From contig JACSVZ010000004.1 in the NCBI GenBank assembly GCA_014706295.1, positions 13,712,484 to 13,776,483 on the forward strand: 64,000 nucleotides of DNA, in the 5' to 3' direction. Made by a program: the position numbers and the translations under genes. The stretch comes from Lycocorax pyrrhopterus obiensis. Lineage: Eukaryota; Chordata; Aves; Passeriformes; Paradisaeidae. The notes under the pieces are model-generated. The model ran no database searches and was not told the origin of the DNA. It saw only the letters and a program-made list of their open reading frames with translations. Below are positions 1 to 11,605 of this stretch, piece after piece (positions within the stretch are counted from its first letter, which is position 1; every line of letters starts with the position of its first letter).

Positions 1-2141
<2,141 letters not shown>

Positions 2142-2317
2142 CTATGGAGTGGGAATGATAAGAAAACAGAGTGTGAGGGGGAAAAAAAATCACAATTTAT
2201 TGAGTGAATAAGAGACTAAATACTAATTAAAGCATAAAAATTAATTCACTGCAAAAATTATGAAAGACATTAAAAAAACTAACCAAGATGCCCAGATGCT
2301 CTGAAAACAGTAGTCAG

Positions 2318-2383
2318 TTCAGCTGCAGTTTAACATTTAGCCTATTTGAATTCAGCTGCATTTTAAGATTTAGCCCACTTGAA
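2318..2383. repeat. Two-copy 33-bp tandem repeat
   Basis: Two adjacent 33-bp units, 2318-2350 and 2351-2383, both begin ttcagctgca and end in ttgaa, with four mismatches between them. It lies about 180 bp upstream of the hinge-exon acceptor in the sense of transcription. Each unit carries a CAGCTG E-box core. It is probably a local duplication; no function is implied. Confidence 0.85.
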
Positions 2384-3184
2384 TATTTTTCATATTTATA
2401 CCTCCCCAAACACAGTAAGCCTCATGACAAAATAGTATCAACTTCATCCACAGTCCCACCACCAAACGTGAAATATTTAGATCCTCTGGATTCCCTTATG
2501 AAAACAATACCCTTTGCTAGCATGCAAAAGGAGTAAAGGATTAAAGCACAGACCTATAAAAATGAAACAAGTGTGTTAATTTGTAATCTCATTTACGTTG
2601 CCCTAATTTCCAGACTTTCCCTTTCCTTTTTTCCTACCATCTTCTTTTCCCATTAAACACATGAATTTGGAGAGTTAAGTTTTTAGTATATTCAGATTAA
2701 GGCAAAATCTGAGAGACTTCCAGTGACCCACAGCATAATTCCAGAAACTGTTGACATTACACATGATACAGGACCTGGCAACATAAAATACAACATGTCA
2801 CCTTCTCTGACTGGAAGGATGGAGAAAAATACTGATTTCTTATGTATTAATGAAACACAAAACTTGCCAGCCATTTAAGTGGGTGCAAAGACTTAAAGAA
2901 ATCAGAGCCTTTCTGCATTTTACTGTATTTACACAATGAAGCAATCTTTTAGTAACATAGTTAAAATGGCTGGAAAAAGTGAAACTTAAGTGTGAAACTC
3001 AGGATTAATATACTTTAGCTTAGTTTAGTTTGTTTTAAATTATGAAACAGCACCTGAAAGGGCAAATGGGGGAAAGAAAAAAAAAAATCAAGCTAATTAT
3101 AGCTAACAAACTAATTATAAGCATTCTAATTTAACATGAACTGCTAAGACATTACTTTCAAACATCATTGTGGACAGGTTTATT

Positions 3185-3292
3185 AGAATCACAGAATACC
3201 TGAGCTGGAAGGGACCCACAAGGATCATCAAAGTCCAGCTCCTGGCCCGACACAGGACAGCCCCAAGAATCCAACCATGTCCCCGAGAATAA
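3185..3292 (-). repeat. CR1 LINE fragment, 3' end
   Basis: The plus-strand text agaatcacagaat, then ctggaagggacccacaagg and atcatcaaagtccag, is the antisense of the CR1 3' untranslated end. The element is therefore on the minus strand with its 3' terminus near 3185. The terminal octamer repeat typical of CR1 is reduced to about one unit. It is 5'-truncated, as most CR1 copies are. Confidence 0.85.
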
Positions 3293-4570
3293 ATTTCCAC
3301 TGAAGTACAGAGTATCTGGAAGTTTTTGCTTAGAGTTCCAGTCTGTTTCTAGGAAGGCAGCCTATCTGCATTTGAAGCACTGACTCTTAACAAGACCATA
3401 AATAATAAAAAGTATTGAAGATGTAATAATGTACACCCCAATTTGTTTCTTTAAAATTCTGAAAATGCAACCTAAAGGAACTGTTTATATTAGTTTCCCC
3501 AAATTGTTTGTCTTTCCCATTTTCAGAAAAAGACACTAAAATATGAGGAAAAAAATCTGCAAAATTATGCCAGCTCTAGGGAAGATGAGGGGCAGGCAGA
3601 AGTCTTACACCTGTTTCTTTTCCCTCATACTTTCCATAACAATAAAGGTGATGAACAAAGATTTTTAACAGCTTGATACAGAGTAATGTGGGCATCCTCA
3701 TTGATTCCAAGTGCGTAAGAAAGCACAAAAGGCATTTCCACAAGATTTTAAATGTGCTGACAGTCAAATTTTCATCTGTTGCTTTGTGGCAGGAATAATA
3801 AACTTCTTAAATTATGCTCACAACCCTTACAGAAGATAAATATCGCTCCTACGCTCCTTCTGGAACAAGATTGATAGTATTAGTTTCTTGTGTTTTACAG
3901 TTCTAGAAAATGCATTAAGCCTTTGGAACTTCAGATATTGATTATTAACTGATGGATTGTACAGACATCTCCAAGACTTGAACTTATTGCTTTGGAAGTA
4001 TATTGAAAAAAAACCTCTTCAGATTCTCCTAACTGATGTGGGATCTCTGCACTCATTCTTCAGCACTTTTAAAACCTCTGCAACTCAGCTACTGGATATA
4101 CCACAAGAATGGAATTTTGGCTCTTACAACACAGGATTCTGCACCTCCTCCTATGTTTGCAAGTGCACCATAGTAGCCTAATGACATGGAAACCTTCAAC
4201 TCCTTGAATAAGCCAACACTTAAACCGTAACTCAGGGTATTAAGTTGTGCATATGAAGTTGAATACATGCATAGGAATGACAGCTGAAACCAAAATCTAA
4301 ATTTTAAATAAAAAAGTTCTGTCAAATATCCCATGTCAAATACCCATGTCCTTAAAAAAAAGTTTGTTTTTTTTTAAAGGTTTAAAAATACTTTCTAAAT
4401 GTACACAATCACCCAGATCTATCCAAGTCTCAAATACTTCTCAAAATACTACTGTACGACAGCACCATCCTTCCAAGAGAAAGAAAAGGATAGATTTAAG
4501 AATACTAAATTCTAGTAACTAGTGGAAGCTTAACACAGGCATTTAATCCTGAATCACTGATTCATTTCAT

Positions 4571-4949
4571 GCAAGGGACCTCTTGAGACCTCATCTGCTC
4601 AAGTAGGGTCAGCTAGAAAAGGCTGATGGTGACTGTCTCCAGCTGGGGTTTGAGTATCTCCCAATATAGAAGGTTTTCTTGTGTTCTGATGAAACTCCAT
4701 GTATTTCAGGTTGTGTGCACTGGCTCCTGTCCTCTCACCAGGCACTACAGAGAGGAATCCAGCTCCCTTGTCTGGATTCCCTCCCCTGGGTATTTACACA
4801 CACTGATGACAACCCCCCTTCTCAATCCTACATTAATTTGGGCTAAAGAATCCCAGCTCTCCTTACAGGAAGGACGCCCCAGTGTCTCAATCACCTTTCT
4901 GGCCTCGCAATGGACTTGCTCCAGTAGTTCCATCTCTCTTTTGCCCTGG
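4571..4949 (-). repeat. CR1 LINE, 3'-side piece (interrupted)
   Basis: This is antisense CR1: gcaagggacctcttgagacc, then ctgctcaagtagggtcagct, on through gctccagtagttccatctct. It follows the CR1 3' region in order until position 4949, where an LTR-like insertion starts. The same CR1 resumes at 5389 without loss of sequence. Open frames of about 60-110 codons in this stretch belong to the repeat and are not genes. Confidence 0.85.
4946..4949. repeat. Target-site duplication, left copy (CTGG)
   Basis: This is the left copy of the 4-bp direct repeat bounding the LTR-like insertion; the right copy is at 5389-5392. Removing the insertion with one copy leaves CR1 reading ccctggggagctcagacctg, matching the CR1 3' region as remembered. 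Confidence 0.75.
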
Positions 4950-5388
4950 TGATGCCTTAGGCTTTAACTTTTGTATTTTTCAAATTCTGTGCTACTTAAT
5001 GTGTGGCTCTGAGGTTTCTTGCGGCCTGTTCACTTCTGCTCTCTCGTGCTAGGTAGGCATAACAAAGCCTCTCCAGGCCTGCTCTTCAAGGACACCCAAA
5101 CCATCCTAGGCCCAAAAAGTATAAACCAAAAAGGCTCTAAAGGGGGGCAAGCTGAGGGGAATTACATCATTAAACTGAGGCTTTAATTGGACAATTAACC
5201 CTGATACACAAATAAACCAAACCTATGAAAGTGTGAAGAACTCATGACCTGTCGTCCATCTTGGGGTTCATCTTGGCAGTGGCCTCTGGCTCCCCAGGGT
5301 GTACCTTTGAAGGCCTTTCAAATAAATAGCTACCTTTATTCCCTCATTCTGTCTGGTCTCCGTGTCTAGGAGGCCTCTTAAGGCATCA
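4950..5388 (+). mobile_element. Solo-LTR-like element inserted in CR1
   Basis: This is a 439-bp segment with perfect 10-bp terminal inverted repeats (TGATGCCTTA at the left end, TAAGGCATCA at the right), giving the TG...CA ends of an LTR. It is flanked by a direct repeat of 4 bp, CTGG, at 4946-4949 and 5389-5392. Inside, in order, are a TATA-like tataaa at 5120-5125 and an aataaa at 5321-5326 near the 3' end, as expected for a promoter and polyadenylation signal in plus orientation. No retroviral coding sequence or second LTR is attached, so it is a solo LTR if the call is right. The family is not assigned; 4-bp duplications are usual for gammaretrovirus-like (ERV1) elements, but 4 bp is too short to settle it. 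A non-autonomous DNA transposon with 10-bp inverted repeats is the alternative. Confidence 0.75.
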
Positions 5389-5730
5389 CTGGGGAGCTCA
5401 GACCTGGACACAGCACTTCAGGTGCAGCAGGGGCAGGGCTGAGCAGAGAGGAAGGATCTCCCATGACCTGCTGGGAACACTTTTCCTCGCAGCCCAGAAT
5501 ACTCCTGGCCTATTTTGCTGTGAGGGTGCAGTGCTGGCTCACGGTTAAGCTTGTTATCCACCAGGACCTCAAGCAAAGCTGCTTTCCAATCACCTGGCCC
5601 CCAGCATGTCCTGGGTTTGTTTTATTCCAGCCCAGGTGCAGGGCACTGCCTCTCCCTCTGTTGAACTTCATGAGATTTCACTCTGTCCAGTTCTCCAGTT
5701 TGTTGAGGTCCAACTCAAGGCAAACAACAG
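5389..5730 (-). repeat. CR1 LINE, 5'-side piece (interrupted)
   Basis: This continues the CR1 that stops at 4949: acctggacacagcacttcag, then ccagcatgtcctgggtttg, ccaggtgcagggcactgcc and gttgaacttcatgag are all antisense CR1. Similarity fades after about 5730, where the 5' truncation probably lies, before a T-rich stretch at 5770. Open frames of 65-122 codons here are repeat-derived. Confidence 0.85.
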
Positions 5731-7095
5731 TCACTGTTCAACCACGTCTACTGCTCGATCTACACAGATTTTTTTTTTTAAAGGCCACTTCTGTTACACA
5801 TGATTTTAATAAAAAGCATACAGAGAACTAGTGATGATACAAACTCCCAGTATTACTGATATTTTGCCCAGCAAGCTGCAAAACTAGCTCCTGTCAGCAG
5901 ACTATCAAAGATGAAGAAGAGAACCTGCTCTGTGCTTAGTGAAAACAAGGAAACTGGCAAGACTAAAACAAATTCTAGCAGGCTGTTGTGGAATATATAA
6001 TATTTTCCTTGAAATGTTGTTAATGATAAGATCAGAATTACACAATACATGAGATTACTTTTACTGTCCACATTAACAAAGCAGGAAGCTGGCTGGGAGG
6101 TATCTAAGCCAACAGTTAGACTTAAAAATGCAGAGCCCAGTTTCTGTGCAAATCTACCAAAATCCGTGGATCCCTAAGCATGTGAGCTGACAGAACAAAG
6201 TGCAATGTAATGGCAGAAAGCACTGCAAGTCTGCAAGAGTTCCATGTATAGCACTTCATGTATTGGATGGACTGGGAGGAATAAATAACTGTGGCTGTTA
6301 GTAGATTTTTTAAGAAATTATTAGAATTGCTAATGATAGAGAATCCAAAGCACAGGGCAATAAAACCCAAATAATCAAAAGGCATCAATGTGTTGTTGTT
6401 TACTTTTTCAGGCGTAAATATTACCAAAACTGTATCACAATCAAAACATTTTAAGTGGGAAGGATTTTATAGAAAATTGACCACTATTACTCATATTAGC
6501 TTCTTTTTGTAAGTCATTCAAAATACTCAAAAATTAAATAACATAAAAGAGACACTTTAATCTACAACTACAGCTTCCAACTCTTATTTATGAGCATTTA
6601 GTGGCATTCTTCCATGCTGCAATAACATTTTATTGTTTTGAGACAGCTTACTGAGTTTAAGTCCTCAAAATAGTAAGTTGTTTCAAAACAGGGCTACTCC
6701 CTGTTTCTCTCTGTAAAACAGTAATCAGCACGGTTAATCATAAAAAACTGAAGTAAAACAGAAAATGTATGTTAGTAAGTGCACTTTTAAATTTATGAAT
6801 CCAATTAAACTGGAATGACAAATTACACGGAAGATTACGCAGATAGACCAGGGTTTATCTACAAATGCAAAGTGGTTTAGAAAACAAAGCTGCCCTCCTG
6901 AGGTATTTATAGCTAAACTTTCAAAGCTTCTGACCAGTCTCCACCCTTCAGAATCTTATGGACAAAATCACAGATCCTCATGTGGTCTGTATGGTCCAGA
7001 ACACGAAATTAACAATAAAACTACTTTTCTGCCTCAAACCACAACTAAGACTCTGCATTTCCACCCAGATAAAAAAATATAAAAGCAACACTCAC

Positions 7096-7191
7096 TAAAT
7101 AGTTTTCATCCTGGAATGCATAATGTAATGTTGTGATCCACTGGTTATCTCCATTCACTAACACGTCTCTCTCTTCTCGAAAACAGGCTGT
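7096..7191 (-). CDS. CDC42BPA: CDC42BPA internal exon (alpha-C helix to beta-5)
   Basis: This 96-bp exon encodes 32 codons, phase 0 at both ends, about residues 119-150. It reads [15 protein letters not shown], then [15 protein letters not shown]. One Glu in FREERDVL (position 125 by counting) is expected to form the alpha-C salt bridge with the beta-3 Lys of the preceding exon. The acceptor is ccccttcag and the donor is gtgagt. The last five residues, DENYL, resemble the beta paralogue (DENHL as I recall) more than human alpha (DDNNL as I recall). The rest of the gene is clearly alpha, so this is probably lineage variation. The open frame runs on past the donor into the intron, which explains a longer uninterrupted frame here. 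Confidence 0.95.
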
Positions 7192-9305
7192 CTGAAGGGG
7201 AGAAAAATAATTATAGGCTTGAAGTAAAATATATAAAAAAACATTTAGCAAGCTGACTATGTTTTGACATTACATTCGGGGGGAAAAAAATCAAAAATGC
7301 CTCTCAGTTAAAAAGTCATTTATTACACTATCTACACATGACAAAATATTAAAAAAATAGATATGAGAAGAGCCCACCTTCTTCAAATTTAAGTTATACT
7401 TCTCTGTACTGTTAGGTGAGGCAAAGGGATAAATAAGCTGCTGCTTCCCATTGTCTAAAATGTCAAAATCTTGAAGTATCAATAATGACAGAATAGCAGT
7501 GTATGATTAAGAAAAACAATAAATAATGGCATTAGATAACTGTAACTGCACTAGGAGTCAGAAAGCTGGAATCTGGAGTCTTTTGTCATTGTTTTATCTC
7601 ATCATGCTGTTGTCCTAGCTTTACACTTGAGTTTTCACATAAGCAAGGTTCTTTTCATTTGAAAGTAGCTGCCAATAACGCCATGCAGTCATCACTTGAT
7701 AATCATTAACCACTTGGGGTTTTCCCCACACCCCTTGCTCAGGAAAAGCTGGGAGAAGTGAATATTGCTCTTGCGAGATACAAGCTGTTGATCAGACATC
7801 CCAAGAGGTTTCCCTTCAATATACTGGAAAGAAAAACAGGAGGCAGGAGATGCCTTCATATCAAGTGAAACAGAGGAGGAACAAGAACTGCCAACAAATG
7901 TTTTAATTGTGAAACACAAGTTTGTACAAGACAAAAGAAGATAAAATGTGAAGAAAATAACCAAGTGCAAAGCAGCAAGGTATTTAATCCAATGAAGGTC
8001 TTGCAACTTGCCCCGAGTAGTGAAAAAAATACCTCAGCAGAAACAACTTTGCAGAATGACAGACAAAAATGACCAAACAGATAAAAAGCCAAAAAAGAAA
8101 CTACAGCAAAGAAATCCTATAAACATTTTGAAGGGTGTCAGTTCTGAAGTGAATATCACAAGAAAACAAAAGATACAAATAACAAAGCCAATGCACAATT
8201 TTGTTCAGAAAAAAAGATCTAAAAGATAGTGCAGAGGAAAGAATAATATTGTATGGGCTCTATTTAGAAGGCAGATGGGGAGTTTGAGAAAAACACAGAT
8301 CATATTCTATTCCAGCACACTCTGCTCTTCACAAAGATGTTTCATCATTTTGAACCTTGCTCTGTCTCTTCCATCTTTGAGACAGCTAAGTTCAAAGGAA
8401 ATTCAGGCCTTTGCTTTTTATTTTTTCAGTTTGATTTCCAAATCCAATAGGAAAATACCAGAACTCTGGCATGGCTTTTGACGGCTTTGAGATTTGGAAA
8501 GTGGAGAATGAAAAGTGAAATATCATTTGAGATTGAGCTATGCACAAGAATACATGCAGCAAAAACAGAGCAGAAAGTTAACTCCCTCCTCCAAGCAAAT
8601 AAACCACCACAAGTCCTTTTTTTGGTGAATACAGCGAGTAAGAACAATGCAGACCAGGAAAAATAAAGATGACATACTTTAATCATGGCACAATGCATGA
8701 GATAAATCAGTGAAATTTTGAGAAAATAGTAAGACATACCTAAAACAAATACCTTCAAAGGTTATTGAATGAAAAATAGACTTGGGGTAGGAGAACGAGT
8801 ATAGATCATCTTCAGAAGGAAGAAAAGCTGTTCGATGCTTCAGCTTGATTTTTTTCCTTCTTTCTTTGTAAACTCATGACATATTTCAGGGAGAGATAAC
8901 TATGAACTCTGGTTTTCACAAGGATAAATAACAGGTAGTTTCTCTACTTGTTATGACACAATTCATAGGATTAGTTACTAGAGAGTTTATATAATTCCAC
9001 TTGTTTTTGCCATGACTTGACAAAAGACTGTGCATTCCTCGAGCACTCCAGACACCCACCTCCGGGCAGCATGCCTAGAGCTGAAGCAACAGCTACTACC
9101 ACAGTAGATCACAGCTGAGACAGCAATAGCCAGAGTTGAAGTGGTAAAAAAAAATCCAACAACAACAAAAAGAGACAGTAGCAGTGGTTCTTTTAATTAG
9201 TAACATCACTCAATTAGGCCTTCTTAAAATGAAGCCTTTTTTTGTGCCATCCATTATTCCAGCATTACACTTCATCTTCCCCAGGCAGTCTCCTTGAACT
9301 GTTGG

Positions 9306-9372
9306 CAGAGACCTCCAGAGGTCATCTGATCCAACTCTGTGTCACAGCAAAGCCAACTGAGTGCAAAGGCTG
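9306..9372 (-). repeat. Probable CR1 3'-end remnant
   Basis: The text gagacctccagaggtcatct followed by gatccaactc and cagcaaagccaactgag resembles antisense CR1 3' sequence, more diverged than the copies at 3.2 and 4.6 kb. The limits are approximate and the following G+C-richer 150 bp may or may not belong to it. Confidence 0.55.
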
Positions 9373-11153
9373 TATCTCTCCTGTTATCGTGGCCTTCAAG
9401 CAGCAGAGAATTTGACCTGCTCTGCTGTTCAGTGCTCATGTCCTCACAGCTCAGAGTCAGCACCTCCTGGGGGTGCTGACTGCTGCCATGCTGCACAATA
9501 TTTGTCCTGGTCCCTCCTGAGCCTCATCTGGCACCAGTGTGGCACACGTGTAACTCTAAGTGACTGTCAACGCTCAGGGTAACAGATCTGGGAGTGTAAC
9601 AGCAAGATGTCACACACTTCCAGGTACTCCTTGTATCAGTAACCTTCCCAGTTCTACATCCCATCTCAACAGTGGCAAGTATTTGGAAAACTTATGCTCT
9701 GTATTCTACAAAAAAGAACACCGACTTTGCACCTGTATAGTTTTATCGTAACAAAGTTTTCGCACCCAGAGTTTGCAGTCGTCAACCTTAATCTGGCATT
9801 CTCAAGACTCTTCTGAGAACAAACTCCCTTTTTGCTTTTACAAATGACTCCCACTTCCCACGCTGTTGATACAGAGATATATGAACATACAGAGCTATCT
9901 GTATGCTTCTCTTGTGTTTTCGGACTGCGCAATTTTCCTGTGTATCTCAGTGTTAGTGCAGCACGCTGCTAACAGAGCCAAAATGGGTCATTTTCCCCAG
10001 CAGCAGTCAGAAGTGCGTTCATGAGTGTTTAAAAATGACAGGTTACAGTTGCTGAAGGTCGTGCTGTATAATGCATTTTCACTCCAGATGGTTCTCTTTC
10101 CACTATATACCCATGGGTTACAAATACATGGAAAAACATAGCTGTAATTCTTTCTAGGCTAACGGTTCAGACTTTCAGAAATTCAGCTGGACCCATGGGA
10201 AGAGTATTTTTAATACCTTGCATAGAGAAAAATTTTTGAAACCTATTTATAACTGTATGTTAATGAAAAGGAACAGTTTTCAAACTCACTTTAAAAGGGT
10301 ACATTTAAAAATAGAGTGGAGCTTTATTCCTGGTCTTTTCTTTTTCACTGAAATAATAAAACTTACAGTAATGACATTTGTCTTGGAGAGAAATACCTCT
10401 TTGTATCAAGACTAATGCCAGATTGCTCAGTATCTGCATGATTTCTGGATAAAAAGGAAACACATTGTGTACATCTAACCCCAATCTGCAAGCCATTTAT
10501 ACTTCTTAATGTGATAACATTTTCATTAAAAGAGACAGGATGTGCACACATCAGAAATTGGCTTTAATTTGTCTGAATACATTTTTTTTGAAAGTGTGAT
10601 GGTTTCCCATTGATCTCATTTCCTACCAAGATGTAATTAAAACATAAATGCGGAAATCAGAATAAACTTGGAAGCAGTTGAACAGCAAGGCAGCCTGAGA
10701 GCAGCAAAGTTGAGGTCTCAAATAAAAACTATGTATTTATGAGGGTATTTTTAGTATGCATAGATGAAGAATTTCAAAGCAAATTAGAGAGTTAGATGCA
10801 TGTTCCATCTAAAATTAATACACAAGTATTCAGGTGTAGACTGCATTTTATAAGGTTCCTTTCAAAGGAATCCAGGGAAATATATCAAGAACTTTATGAA
10901 GAGCAGAGCTGTATAATGAAAGTAAGCAGCTAAGGCAAAAGCAAGGCTGCTAAAAGAGCTGTTCCACCTTTTTCACACACAAAATGGACTCCAGCTTTAA
11001 TGACGAACTTTTTAGCCCATATTTTTGCAGGTGAACATTTTTAGGAAACATGCACTCAAATTAATTTGAAACTTTTATCTTTCTGATTTTTCAGTCTACT
11101 AATTGGGCCTTGACTAAGTTCCAACTACTGATAAACTAATAGGCTTGATGAGC

Positions 11154-11195
11154 TATAGCTCAGCAATTACCTTTTTATAGCTCAGTAACTACCTT
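11154..11195. repeat. Two-copy 22-bp tandem repeat
   Basis: tatagctcagcaattacctt at 11154 recurs 22 bp on at 11176 as tatagctcagtaactacctt, two mismatches in 20. It lies about 330 bp beyond the donor of the lysine exon in the direction of transcription. Probably a local duplication. Confidence 0.8.
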
Positions 11196-11521
11196 CCACC
11201 ATGGAAAATACTTGCTACAGACTACATTCCCAACTGGAACAAATGCATTAAAAGATCGCTTGTGTAGTTGGTAATTCTTGGGCAATTACAGAAAAGGCCT
11301 AATGTCAAAAACATCCAGCTCCACATAAGTCAAGATTCCAGGTCATTTTAACCCTTCTGATGAATTGCTTTGAGCTTATTTAATATTAATCTTTTACTGT
11401 CAGTAAATAGTGAAGCACCTCCTCCATCCCTCTAATACACATGGAGCCTTGTGGACAGAGAAGTGACAATATAGCAGAGTAAGAGGGGGCACAGTTGTGG
11501 AAAACATTACTGTAATCTTAC

Positions 11522-11605
11522 TTCAGCTCTCTTCAGCATCTCCCACTTATTAAGTATCTTCATGGCAAAAACCTTATCTGCATTTTTCAGTTTTACTACT
11601 GCAAC
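11522..11605 (-). CDS. CDC42BPA: CDC42BPA internal exon (ATP-binding lysine)
   Basis: This 84-bp exon encodes exactly 28 codons, phase 0 at both ends, about residues 91-118. It opens with VAVVKLKNADKVFAMK and ends NKWEMLKRAE. The Lys of AMK is the beta-3 lysine that contacts ATP phosphates, and counting from the upstream exon puts it at 106, the position known for human MRCK-alpha. The acceptor is ctcttttccag and the donor is gtaaga. NADKVFAMK fits alpha; as I recall the beta paralogue has NTERIYAMK. No stop or frameshift is seen. The exon is separated from the glycine-loop exon by a 6,097-bp intron and from the next exon by 4,330 bp. Confidence 0.95.

Larger units (their letters stand above)
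2142..7095 (-). other. CDC42BPA: CDC42BPA intron, 4,954 bp
   Basis: This intron lies between the alpha-C exon (donor gtgagt) and the hinge exon (acceptor ccatag). It carries most of the recognisable repeats outside intron 1: a 33-bp two-copy tandem repeat close to its 3' end, a short CR1 at 3185-3292, and a longer CR1 at 4571-5730 split by an LTR-like insertion. From about 5,775 to 7,095 only unique-looking A+T-rich DNA is seen. Confidence 0.9.
7192..11521 (-). other. CDC42BPA: CDC42BPA intron, 4,330 bp
   Basis: This intron lies between the lysine exon and the alpha-C exon. It is mostly unique-looking A+T-rich sequence. A probable CR1 remnant lies at 9306-9372 and a two-copy 22-bp tandem repeat at 11154-11195. 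Short open frames on both strands around 7.7-8.8 kb and 9.3-9.9 kb have no recognisable domain and are taken as chance. Confidence 0.9.

Noticed and set aside
5463..5831. 122-codon plus-strand open frame
   Set aside because: It lies in antisense CR1 3' sequence, so it is not a gene.
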